The notes beneath the pieces were generated by a model, which was not told the DNA's origin, did not search any database, and worked only from the letters and a program-made list of their open reading frames with translations. This document shows positions 22,801-34,800 of a stretch of 64,000 bases of DNA, one piece after another. The translations under genes and the position numbers were made by a program. The first letter of the stretch is position 1, and each line of letters opens with the position of its first letter. The DNA is from Phalacrocorax aristotelis (Eukaryota; Chordata; Aves; Suliformes; Phalacrocoracidae): NCBI RefSeq assembly GCF_949628215.1, contig NC_134277.1, positions 27,789,058 to 27,853,057 on the forward strand. The letters are read 5' to 3'.

Positions 22801-25658
22801 TGTGGAAACTGGGTTTTCTCAGTGGATACGGTGTGTGAGTGCGCAGTGCCCATCACAGTGGCCTCAAGTCTAACCTATAAATATGGTAAATACTAGTACT
22901 GATATTTGTACAAAAAAAGTGATGAGCTGTTGTTTCACAGTGAGATGTTTGGGATACTTGGCAGCCTCGGGGCTTGGATGACATGAATTCTGACTTTTAA
23001 AATCAAACTGCCACCTTGTGGTATGGTGGGGGAAAAGTCTGTACGAAATTACATGGATGGCAAAAATTTAGATACGTAGTAAAAACTGGTCCCTTTGCCC
23101 CACAGATGACTTACGGCATTTATGTATTCATAAATATATTTTTACTATACTTCAGGCAAGCTAATAAAAATTCTTATGTCATGATTTAAAAAGTCAAGCT
23201 AACTTTTTGTGATAGTTTGTCAATGTAAAACATAAAACCATCTCCTCATTCTTGTATGTAACTGTACTGAAACCACCAGTGTACTCATATGAGTAGATTT
23301 TTCAAGATTAGACCCAAATGTAGCTTACAGGAAAAAGCTATAAAGGCTATAGGTATCTATAATTGTTTCCTTTTTCTCTTTTGAGCTCATTAATGTTAAG
23401 AAAAAATTCTGTGAGAGTCAGAGCAGGGCCACACAAATTACTGAAGATGAGCAAGTTGTAGTGTGCCATCTGGTCTGAGGTGCTGTCCCTGGGCATCGTC
23501 GTGGACCATGACAGATGTAAGGTAATTTTTATCAGCTTTCTCTTTCACTGTGGGCCAAGCCGTCACAAATTACCTCACCTTGCTTGTCAACCAAGAGCAA
23601 GCACAATGGATCAGCAAATATGCAGTAATCTGCTACAGCAAGGTGCTTGTGCATCTCAACCTTCAAGAAGCAGACCAGCATGGAGATGTGCTGGCATGAT
23701 CCTTTTGGTATACAGCTAGATTGAATGTCCTTGCATCATCTAATACTATGTATAAAAGATGATAGATGAAAAGCTAGTCCATTTGAAATCAAAAAGTGTA
23801 GCTGAAGTAAACAACTGATTACAGCCATGTATTAGCGCTTTGTGCATCCATGACCTCTCAGGAATACAGTAATTTAAAACATACAGTGCAGGTAATGAGA
23901 AGATCTGGAGTTCACATCTTGTCCATGTGCTCATGCCAGACAAGCACTAACTCTTTTTTAGAATCATGGAGTCATCCACTACTGGAAGTAACAAAGTGAG
24001 AGAGAGGCAGTCACACAGGAGGAAACGTAAAGGAATGGAGAGCCTGATGCTGACTCCCTTCTTAAGTAAGCCTAGAAATACCCAGGTAAGCTGCCTAGAA
24101 CCCATAGCACCAGGGCAAGCAAGTTTATTTCCCACTGTGTCTATTACAAAGTGCAATACCTCAGGGAAGTAGTTTTTATAAAGTATTCTTCATCCAAAGG
24201 CACACAGGTAGAAAGTACTCACAAATTTCACAGTACTCCATGTACTGCTGTCCTGTAACACCTTTGTTGAACACTGGCTCTAGGAGAGATCTGGTGAGCG
24301 TTCCCATGGACGGGGGTCCTGCAGATCCTCATGGGGCTGCCTGAGGAGCCCAGTCCCTGGAAATCCTATGAACACAGAGACTGCTCCAACTTCCAGTATC
24401 ACCTGGCTCACATTTCCCTACCAGCCCACTTGGCAGCCAAACTGCCAGGAAGGATGAACATGGAAATTTCTTCTTAATGGTTGTGGTAGCATCTGCTTTG
24501 CTGGGTGATTTAAATCAAGGGTGGATAGTTGTCTTCTAGCTATGGTCTCATCCAGCAGCCCAAGTGGGTGCAGGTGTGAGCCACTTCTATGTGGTGCATG
24601 GCAGCAGCTCACGCTGGCCATGTGTGGGTTTGCATCATTGCAGTCTGTTGTCAACACAGGGACAGGACCAGCAAAGAGAGAAGGAAAAGGGAGGGAGGAG
24701 GAAGTGTTTAGTGGGTGATGGGATTGTGAGGGAAAGGTAAAAGTGGGTCTGGTATAGGGAAGGGTCTGAATTTAGGTGAAGAATGTGCAGGGGGAAGGAA
24801 AAGATCCTGTGGATTCATGTGGCCTCCTGTACTTGCACTTGAGTTAATTTGCAGGTCAAGTCCCCTGCGGTGTGTGAAGTCCCCCACCCCCAAACATGGC
24901 TGTACAGCTCTGCAGTCCCCTCATCCCAGCCTTTCTCCTTCCTGGGAGCGCTGTTTGTGGCAGCACCCCTGAGTGAACTAGGGAAATCCTGCTGCTCAGG
25001 GTATTATAGAGGAGACTGGGCTGGATCAACATAATGATCCCTTAGGGCTTTACAGATCAGGGTACCTGTGAGACCTGTGTGGTAGGGACTTCTTTGGAGG
25101 CCTGCCTGATGGCTGGAGGAATGAAGGTAGGACCGACATGCTAAATGCTGTCCTTGGGAAGAGTGAGCTACCTCCCACAGAAAATCCTTAGGGATTTTAA
25201 TTTCTTTTTTCTGAAATGCACTAATTACAAGGCATCTGCAGAGAGAGTATCACAACCCATTGCAATCAATAAATCAGCAACGGTAACGATGGAAGGAAAT
25301 GTGAGTGGCTCTCCAGCTGAGAAACAACACCTGGGACTAGTGTCTTTTAATGTAAGTGTATGGCAGGAGCGGAGGATAACCATGTGGTTAATGAAGCTTA
25401 ATGTGTAAAAAGCCCATGGAGATAACTCTTATTTGGGTGTTATTGCTAGTGTCTCTGTCCTCACTTTCATAAAAAGAGTGTGGTGATATCTAAGAGTGGC
25501 ATTTCAATGCCTGAAATGCTCATCATATAAATAGAACAAGCAGATCAGCATGACCAAGTGATAAAATTACCTTCTGGTCTTCAGGAGCTTCAGCATGCAA
25601 CTGTGCTATAGGGATCTCAGTGTATCCCTCCTCACAGCACAAACAAATACATTTGGAA

Positions 25659-25872
25659 ATGGATCTGGAGGAGACATACAAAGAGGGAGAGAGTACGGAG
25701 GGGAAAATTACTCGATCTGCAGCTGCAAAGTTGGTGAAAAAGGCTTTTCTTGAAGCCCTGAAGTCCAATGACTTTGAAACACTGGAAAAGCTCCTGAGCC
25801 AAAAGAAAATAGATGTGGACACAGTGTTTGAAGTGGAAGATGAAAACCTGATTCTGGCATCCTACAAACAAG
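25659..25872 (+). CDS. ASB4: ASB4 coding exon 1
   Basis: It encodes residues 1-71 plus one base and ends in ASYKQ before donor GTAAAT at 25873. The first ~18 residues ([20 protein letters not shown]) are acidic, about nine longer than the human N-terminus and dissimilar to it. From AAKLVKK on, the match is strong ([13 protein letters not shown]). The frame is open upstream to 25620 but contains no earlier ATG. Confidence 0.96.
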
Positions 25873-28800
25873 GTAAATGCAGCAGCATTCATCAGCCAGG
25901 AAGTAGGTGGGTTTGAGTGATTTTTCAAGAAACTGTGGCCTTTTGTCTCTTCTGAAGTTGCAACGTAAGTTGCTTCATAGGCAGTAGGGTCTCAGTACGT
26001 TCATACGGCTGTGGTCACCACAGTAGGGGAGCTTATCAGCTGTGCTCACTGGGTTTGGTGGAGGGCAGGCCAGAGACCAGCCTGAGCTTCCATGCCACTG
26101 AGGCAGCTGCTGCAGCTTCAGGGGAGTCCAGAAAGAGGAGTTCTTTGCCATTTCCTCACAGAAAACTTGGGTGCAAAGCCCAGAGTAGACATGTGCAGGT
26201 TAAGTGTGGTATGGACATTCCCTGCATGTACCCAGTCACATATACAGACCATTTAGAAACATAAAATATTATTAAATCTCTTCCATTTTCAGTTTACAGT
26301 AGCAGTAGAGTGAATTCTCCCTAGCTCAGGGGAGCTAAGGAAATCATGTGGACCTTGGATGTTGCTGGATGGGAGGAGATTTATCTTTCAAACTGACAGA
26401 AAGTGGGGATGTGCTAGTTTATCAAACCAGAAGAACAATCTAGAGACACATGACAGTAAAGACATCTATTCTGGAGTGTAGAAAACCCAAACCAGTTCTC
26501 AGCCAGACAGTGGTTGAACTTCCGAAAACTTAAAGCAATAAAACAAGTTTGTTATCTGCTAAAATTAACATACTTCATCACCTACTTCCTAACAGACTTT
26601 TCGTGTGTCTCTAGAAAACAGTAATGATCAGCCTTTGCCAGAAGTTAATCATATGTGGAGATAAACACCTCCAGTCTCAGCAGCACAGCAAATGCACTTT
26701 CTTTTCTGTGGCATAAAGAGGGGACAATATCCCACCTCTTCTTGTTTTCTGTGTTTACCTCTAATTTAATGATTGGCTCCTGTTCTTTCCATTTCATTAG
26801 GGTGAGTATGATGGACTTATGCCATAATTCCCCTGGGGACAGTGTCTGAACTAACCCACACAGTAATGAATGTATCTTAAAATACCTTTTCTTCTGTTCT
26901 CAGCAGGCTGAGATGCACTCTGGTTGTGGTTTGAGGCTACAGGATTAATGCATAGATTTTTTTAATTGTAGATCATTTGACTGCAAGCATTAACCTTTCT
27001 CTTTTGGAGAAGTCTCTCCTTTCTCCAAAAGGTAGAGAGGTAAATGCAGCCTATGGCCTAAATCACAGAGCATATTCGCTTTTTTTGTCCAAAAGGCAGA
27101 AGGCACTTTATCAACTTCTGTGCAAATTCTACTTTAACTCCCAGATAACTGTGATTTGAGAGGGGGAGCCCAACCACCTTACCATTCAGACAGCCTGAGC
27201 TTTACCACAGCCCTACGCGATGAAGTAGAAAGGAGATGCCATGGGTGACAGAGTGGCTTGTGGCTTAGCTTCCTCTCTTTCAAAGAAGCTGATAGCTACC
27301 AAGGACACTGACCTTGCATGTGCCATGGCTTTTTCACGTTTCTAACCAAAGGAACAGGCAAGCTGAATGAGGCCTTCCATGGAGCCGACATCTACTTCCT
27401 GCTCAGTGCCTGGTCCCCGTCCCTCTGGGCTCAGAGGCGTTTGCAGGTTTGGGCAGAGAACATGGGAGATGCTCCCTCAGGATATCTGAGCACAGGCAAA
27501 GGACATAAATGGTGGTGTCAGACAGGGAAACTGTGGCTATATAAAGGGATAACTGGGCTTCTAAGGATCACTTTCCTGCTGTTATGTATCACTTATGGCT
27601 CACATCTGGCCATAAATGTGAGGCCCAGCTCTGTGTGGGTAAGCCAGCAGTCCCCCACCAGCTCACTGGTAACAAGGGGGAATGGCACATGTGTATTCAG
27701 ATGGGGACCTGATTTAAGAAATTTGTTCTGTTATATGCATAGGCTCTGGGATATAGCCCACCTACTTTGTGCCCAGTTTGGGGGCATGTGATGAAGAGGT
27801 TGCCCTACCAAAGCTGTCAGTGTAACCTGGATAGTCAGCGCACTGAGAGGGTTGAGCGGCTGCAGAGGAGCTTGTTGCCCCGCTTGGGCACTCATGTGCC
27901 TCAGGGCTGCCTGCCATTGCCATTCACAGCCTGGGTTCCCTGGGGACTGGGTTTGGTAGTCCCCAAAATTTAGTCCTAGAGTGGGTGCCACAGTCTGTAG
28001 ACAGTTTCTCACCTCTGGCATCTCACATGCTGGCACTAATAAATGCTTATATTGGTCAGGAACAAGTCACTGCAGCCATGCCAGAGCAGGAGGTCCAGCT
28101 GCTGTCATGACTGTCCATTTCATAACGGTAACATTTCAGTGGAAATCTAGCATTTTTCAGAGGCATACAAAAACTGCATTACTGGCATCTACCTCAGAAT
28201 ATACTTGCACTTTAACTAGGAGGGAAGAAGAACTTTAATCCAAGATTCTCTCTGCCACCAGCTCTTTGTTTCTGTTTACCTCTTTCTTTCCTCTCCATCT
28301 TCTTTCTGTCTAATACAACACACAGGAATATTGTAAAAACTGTTCTATGTGACGTTAAGGTTGAAAAACTGTATACAACTAGAGATTCAGAAATGAATGT
28401 CGAAGTTAATTTGAGCTCATTATACATCTTTAGTATTTTTTGCTGTGTCTTTTACATGATAACAGTATTCAGCCAGGCATTCATCCAAGGAGAAATAGAT
28501 AAATCAAACCCAGAAGATTTTACAGGCACATTCAAGCTATGATGCAGCTGCTGTACTAAAAAAAAAGAGGGAAAATAAAAAGTTTTAGACTTCTGCCCTT
28601 CTGCACATTATTATTGTGGTTTACTTTTTTTTAAACAAATTATATAGTAATCACTTCTGACACTGTCTCTGTGAGGTCATTAACCATGTAGTCCTGTTTT
28701 GAGAACAAATATTTAAGTTCTGTTTGGTCTTGCACCTGTCTGTAAGTAAAAAAAAAAAAACCTAACAGTGAAGCTTTCAGAGAAAAATCCAAATATTTTT

Positions 28801-31800
28801 GAGCCAAATTTCATGCTAAAGTGACACTGCTTCTATTTGGCTCTTCACCTTAATTTACATCAGCATCCAAACTCCTCACTCCACGCTCCTCAGGGGCAGT
28901 AGTTGGCAGGAGGTCAGTGATACAGCTGCAGCCACATTGCCAGGGGTCACTTATGTGCAATGTATCACTGGAGGTCTGAATTCAGCTCCTGACACGCAAG
29001 ATCCTGCAATCTCCTATGCCAAAACAGCAGGATGAGCTACCTGTTGAGTCACTGGCCTAAGTAAATGCTGCCTTCTTATTCCAACACCACCTTTGTTCAG
29101 CTATTGGCAGGCTGAAGATCCCATTTCACCCATATGTTTTAGCTGGTGGCATTTCAAATGCTCTAAGCGTTTTTTTCTTTAATTGAGTCTACACAGGTCA
29201 CAAGAAAAACAAAAGCTGCCTTCAGAGTACATCTACACGGGAATTACCTCTCCAAAAGCCAGGCTATTCAGCACACATAGTAAAAGCATTTAATGAAAAT
29301 GAAGCTATGCTTGAGAAAACTTCATGTACACTAAGCGGTATCTGGTGAAACTACAGTAAATTAAAGCAAAACTCCAACTCTTCCTTCCCCTTCAATTATT
29401 CTCAGTAGGTGGATAGTCCAAAGAAAAGTCTTTGCCAAGGATGGTAACACATTTTCACTTTGTTCAGGGTACTGGCTTCCTAGCTACAAATTAAAAATAT
29501 CCTGGGCAACTGGACTTCATCTAGCTGTCATGTACGGACATCTGGAGAGTCTTTCAGTCCTGCTCAATCACAAAGCTACCATCAACTGCCGCCCCAACGG
29601 AAAAGCTGCAATCCACGTAGCATGTGAAATGGCAAATGTTGAGTGTCTCAAGATCCTTTGCAACCATGGAGCTAAACTGAACTGCTTTTCAATGAGTGGG
29701 CAGGCGCCCTTGCACTTCTGTACGACACGAACCTCCGTGCCTTGTGCCCAGCAGCTTGTTTGGAGAGGTAAGATGGCGCTCTGGAGGGTCTCTCATGGCA
29801 TGTCCAGAGATGGTGGACATGGTCTGTGGTTTCCCTTAGGAGGCAATTTGTCAAAGTACATGTGTATTTATCCCTTCCACCCACAGCTGACTCACTTCTT
29901 CATCTCAGACTCCTTTTCCCGATCTCTTTGATCAGAGGAAGTTTCTCCCATTCTGATTCCTCACCCCATCTGTCCTTCCCTCTCCCTGGCCACCTGCCCT
30001 TACTCCAGGGTTGTTTCCCACTTCAGTGCCTCCAGCCCACTGCCCAGTCAGTCCCTCAGCAAAAGGGCTCCTCTGAACCAGGGATTTTCTGTTTCTCTAT
30101 TTTTTTATCTTCTTCATCTAGGTTTACTATTGAGACATTTTCGCATGAAAGTGCACCCCTTTCCTCTTCTTTCTTGTTCAAATTTCCTTCATCTCAGTAA
30201 AATTTGTCCAACCACTTGTTTTATGAGACCTGGCCTTGGAAATCTGGATGCAGTTTTTCATACTGTCTCTTCATTTGTCAGCAGCCAAACTCCTGCATCT
30301 GTGTACGTATTGGGGAAAAAAGGATATTGATATAAGAGTTTTGTTTTCCCAAAGTAAGATACATTATGCTGGTGGTCATCCATGACAAAGTTATGAATAG
30401 ATGTAATTCCTGGATAAATATATTGGTGTCACACACTGTTTCCTGAACACAAGGATGCTGACTTAGGACACAGTAAAAGACAGACGTAAAAGGTACAGCA
30501 AAGTCAAGCAGCTCAAGTCTTAAGTTACAGACAGATGCCCCTATTTATCACACTGTGCCATGACAAATACAAACACTTTTGGGTTGGTTTTTTTTTTGCT
30601 ATATGTGTTGTTACTGGAGGCTTTTCCTGAGTATGCTTTGTGGGCAAGGCCATGTGCAGTCCTGAATGAATAACCACATCACTTTTCTTCTGCTGGAAAG
30701 ATACATATTATTTTGTTTGGTAGAAAGGAAAATAAATGCTGCCAGTTGTATCCTGCCCAAAGCAAACAGTCCTGACAGTAGGAGTTGAATTTGCTACCAT
30801 GGAAAAGCTAAAAAGGCAAATGTAGTCTTAGAAAATGTAGCATAGGGTGAACGCAAATGAAAGGGTGTATTCTGTAGGCTTTCTCCACCCACCCATCAGC
30901 AACAGAATAATAATACATTACAAGCCACCCTTCATCCCAAAGCACTCAGTAAACTCAAATCTCCATAGGAGCTAAATGTTGAGACTTCAAGCAAAATGGG
31001 AAAGGTCTAGAGCAAAATGTGGCAGGTGTGCGCACACAAATCTCAGCACCACCCAACAGCCAAAGCCAGGGTTTCAGTTAAAGTCCCTGCACCAGGGTTT
31101 CCAAGACTCATCTCCCACCCTGCCATCTCCTCTCAGTGGTATCGCACTGGGTCAATTCAGGTAGATGTAGTTTAACTGCTTCTGGTTTGGGCAACTTGCC
31201 AACCAAGCAAAACTGATCCCATGTTCATCTACCACCTCCAAACTTAGACTGCTGATACTCTTATGGACATTCAACACAACTAACACTCAACATGGCTTAA
31301 CGGCATTAGCACTCAGGTTTTCTAGCCCAGAAGTAATTTCTGACTCCTCTTCCTTCCTCCCTGTCCTTATACCTCAGTCCTAGTGTAAGTTTGGCCACAT
31401 GAGGGCTTTCATGAGCCCAGAGAAAGACGGGTGGCCACACAGCATGCACTTGCTCTTGCAAGAGTACTTTACTGACAGTTTGCCAAGGCCCCAGGTTCAA
31501 GGAGCCCTTGTCTACCCCGCTGCGACCATCGACACCAGCACCCTCCATCTCCGGAAGAAGCCCCTTGCCCCTCCAGCCTCTGGCCCCACTGCGGTTTTAT
31601 GGTTCTGCTTTGCTCTGGGGAGTGGGGTCTTGCCAGCCTTCCCTCTTTTCTAATAAGCAGCGTTCGGTATTATGCCTACAGTCATTTGCGTTTCTTCAGA
31701 GCAACCCTGGGAAGCGGGGGGGCAGCGGGGAGCCGCGGCGCTGCTGGGGCCGGGGCTCAGTAGATGGTGCTGTTGCTTCAGCTGCCACAGCCGCTCGGCA

Positions 31801-34800
31801 CGACTGGAGCAGTCGTACCGGCCCCCTTAACCGCTTGAAAACAGGATCCAGACCCTCAGCTGCTGACTTTGTCTATGGGGGTTTTTTTAATATCATCGAT
31901 GGATCTATCATAAAATGTCCTTTCTTCCAGGCTCGCCGTTAATGAGGGGCTGCAGGAAGAGATCTCAGGGTATAGATCTGAGCAGAGCTTTCTCCGGAGT
32001 AGGAGTAAAGCTCTCCTTTTCCTCCAGTTCTTAATTTACACGAAAAAGCTTTTCACACAGAGATTTGGACCTGCATGCTGCTCCAAAACAGAGCGTTCAG
32101 ATAAGGTCTTCTGCCAGTGGCGGGCCAAGCTATCACATCTGAAGCTGGATCCAAGAACCTGAAGTTTCCAAGGGTTGCCTGGAGGCTTAAGCAGTGCAGA
32201 ATCTGTGTCCCTAGCTATTTGCATTTCCATGTGCGTCTTTCAAGCCAGTTGTCCACCCTCACCTTCTCCTTGGGTAGCTGGGCTCAGGCAGAAAGATGGC
32301 CAAACCAGGATTTCATTGCCTTGATTTTTTTCCCATCATCTTTTTTTGGCAGGAGCGAACGTGAACATAAAAACAAACAACCAGGATGAGGAGACTCCTC
32401 TGCACATCGTTGCACGTTTGGGTATCCCAGAGCTCGTGGCCTTTTATGTGGAACAAGGAGCGCATGTTGATGCTCTCAATGCCTACATGGAGACTCCCCT
32501 GGCCTGTGCAGCCTATTGGGCCCTGCACTATAAGGATCAGATATACAGCCCAGAGCACCACCTCATTTGTCGGATGCTCTTAGACTATAAAGCTGAAGTG
32601 AATGCTCGTGATGAGGATTTCAAATCACCGCTCCACAAAGCTGCCTGGAACTGTGATCACGTCCTGCTGCATATGCTGCTGGAGGCAGGAGCAGAAGCAA
32701 ACATCATGGATGTCAACGGCTGTGCACCACTACAGTATATCATAAAAGTGACATCTGTGCGGCCAGCTGCCCAGCCTGACATCTGCTACCAGCTGCTGCT
32801 GAATCATGGAGCAGCTAGGATATATCCACTGCAATTCCACAAGGTTAAGGATGGCTTTCTGCAGTAGGGATATGGAGAGAGGTGATGCTTTGAACAGGAA
32901 TGGGATGGGAGATCCAAACTTCAGGGTCTGGTGGTATGTGGATTTGCTGGAGTCATGTAAACTATGGGCCCAGAATGCCCAAAACCTTGTGAGCTGACCT
33001 GGTGTAAGAGTGGTATCATTTGACTGAAGTGAAATTACAGGTGCTAATGACAGAAACCAGACCCAGATCCCATTTTTGTTCTTAACCAACCTGAAACCCC
33101 GTATTCTAACAACCAGTTGAAGCCTAATTTTTCAGAGCTGATTCACTTTCTCATTTCAGAAGACCTATGTGCCTTTGTCAAACCTAGTTCCATACAGGCT
33201 TAACTGGGTTATATGAAATGCATATTTCATGGCCTGTACCAAAGACTGGAGATCAGACCAGTTGATTCAGTTTGTCACTTCTGACCTTTAAAAATCTATT
33301 CACACCTATTCCAAATGAAATGGATCTCAGTAAATCTTTGGTTCATTCCCAGGAAATGTGAGAAATTAAGGGGAAATGCTGGCCCTTGGCTCATAGTTGA
33401 TCGAAGAAAAAAAAAAGAAAAAGAACAATAATTGCAGGATCCCTCCCAAATCCCAAGACACTGACAGAAGTAGCTGACAGACCTCTTATATCAGGCAACT
33501 AAGTAAGCTTGCTGTAGCCAGGACTTACTGTCTCTCGTCCAGTGCCCTGAGCAACATTTTGCAGCTCCTCCACTGTATATAAAAAGTTTTAACAAGCCAA
33601 ACAACCAGAAGCCTTTGAATAAAGTGCCGAACTTTTGGCTGTGCCCTCTGGAGCCCAGGATGACCTGGTCCTGTCTGTAATAGAACAACACTTAGTCCCC
33701 TAGAGGATGTTTGAGAGCCAGGTCTGGGGTCTCCTCTTCCTGCCTCCACCTTTCTCCTGCTGCTTGGAGCGGGTCCCCCTTCCAAACCATCATTCGCCAT
33801 CTGTAAAATACATACGATGATATTTATCCCAGAGGGATGTTCTGCAGTTTTGTTTGTGAAAGCCTGTCTACTGTGTGGGACAAAATTGTGCACCGTACAG
33901 TGTGAATGCAAAGTGTTATTCCATGGGTATGAGTGAAAGTAGACTTTGGTTTTTTTCCTACTGAGCTGAAGTTACTGGGCAGAACAGTTGTTTACAGGGC
34001 CTTGTGTGGCTTGGAAGCCTTACTGCTGAGCTGTGTTGTCCTCCTTTAAATGTTCCTGTAACAACGCATTTTTGATTCATACGATGGGATTTTTTTCTGT
34101 TCCTGTGCTGCATGACCTGGAGCAAGGACTTTATGCATGGCTTTGCCTGGTGTTGAGACACTCAACCTAGCTATGAACAAGTTATTTCCAGATTCAGATG
34201 ATAAAGATACACCCATCAGCAGGCTACACTGCTCTGGAGGCCTAGGCCAATATTTCTGTATGGTATTAAACTGGGGTGTGCACAGCTCTGCTGAGGGCTA
34301 GCCTGGGGTTTCTCGCTGCGCTTGTACTGAGCAGTGTACACAGGGCTTGGGTCTTCTGCATCTCTAACCTTATCCTCTCATAATTCTTTGGCTGTGTCTG
34401 TCTCAGTATGCCATTGCACAGTGCCAAGCATCCAGGGTATCCCTAGCCTCTTGGTGGTACTCATGACACATCTGCATCTTGCTGCAGGTGCTACAAGCCT
34501 GTCATTCCCACCCCAGAGCTGTGGAGATTGTTGTCAATAGCTATGAGCACATCAAATCAACATCGAAGTGGAAAGCAGCCATACCTGACGATGTCTTTGA
34601 GGTAAGCTATGAAGGAGCTGCAACTGATTAAAAACCAAGCTCATTATCTGCATTCTCTATATCTGGCCAAAGAAAAGTGAGAATACTTTTGAAAGATAAA
34701 AACATCTCAGAGGATTTGGGACTTCCCCATTTAATATCACTTACTGACAAAAGACATATTTTTGAGAAATTTTCATTGCAACATTGTCCTTTGGAGCATC

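Larger units (their letters stand above)
7791..25658. other. Intergenic region between PON2 and ASB4
   Basis: About 18 kb between two divergently transcribed genes. It contains a poly-A run near 7886, tandem duplications at 8303-8352 and 9722-9773, a spaced direct repeat at 13463-13512, a possible old interspersed repeat at 9090-9140 and one CR1 fragment at 16680-16877. No open frame longer than about 150 codons is present and none resembles a known protein. ASB4 promoter elements and possible non-coding 5' exons should lie in its last part. A pyrimidine-rich stretch ending in CAG at 25584 could be a splice acceptor for a 5'-UTR exon, but this is weak. Confidence 0.6.

Noticed and set aside
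25005-25065. GGGCTGGATCAACATAATGA as an old CR1 3' tail
   Set aside because: Only loosely like the GGTTGGACTAGATGATC tail, and the expected TTCCAACC block is missing.
25620-25658. Extending ASB4 upstream to 25620
   Set aside because: The codon at 25620 is GTG and there is no in-frame ATG before 25659, which has a good initiation context.
32844-32867. ASB4 exon 3 reading on to the stop at 32867
   Set aside because: A GTTAAG donor follows the conserved FHK, and the next exon continues the ASB4 similarity in phase.
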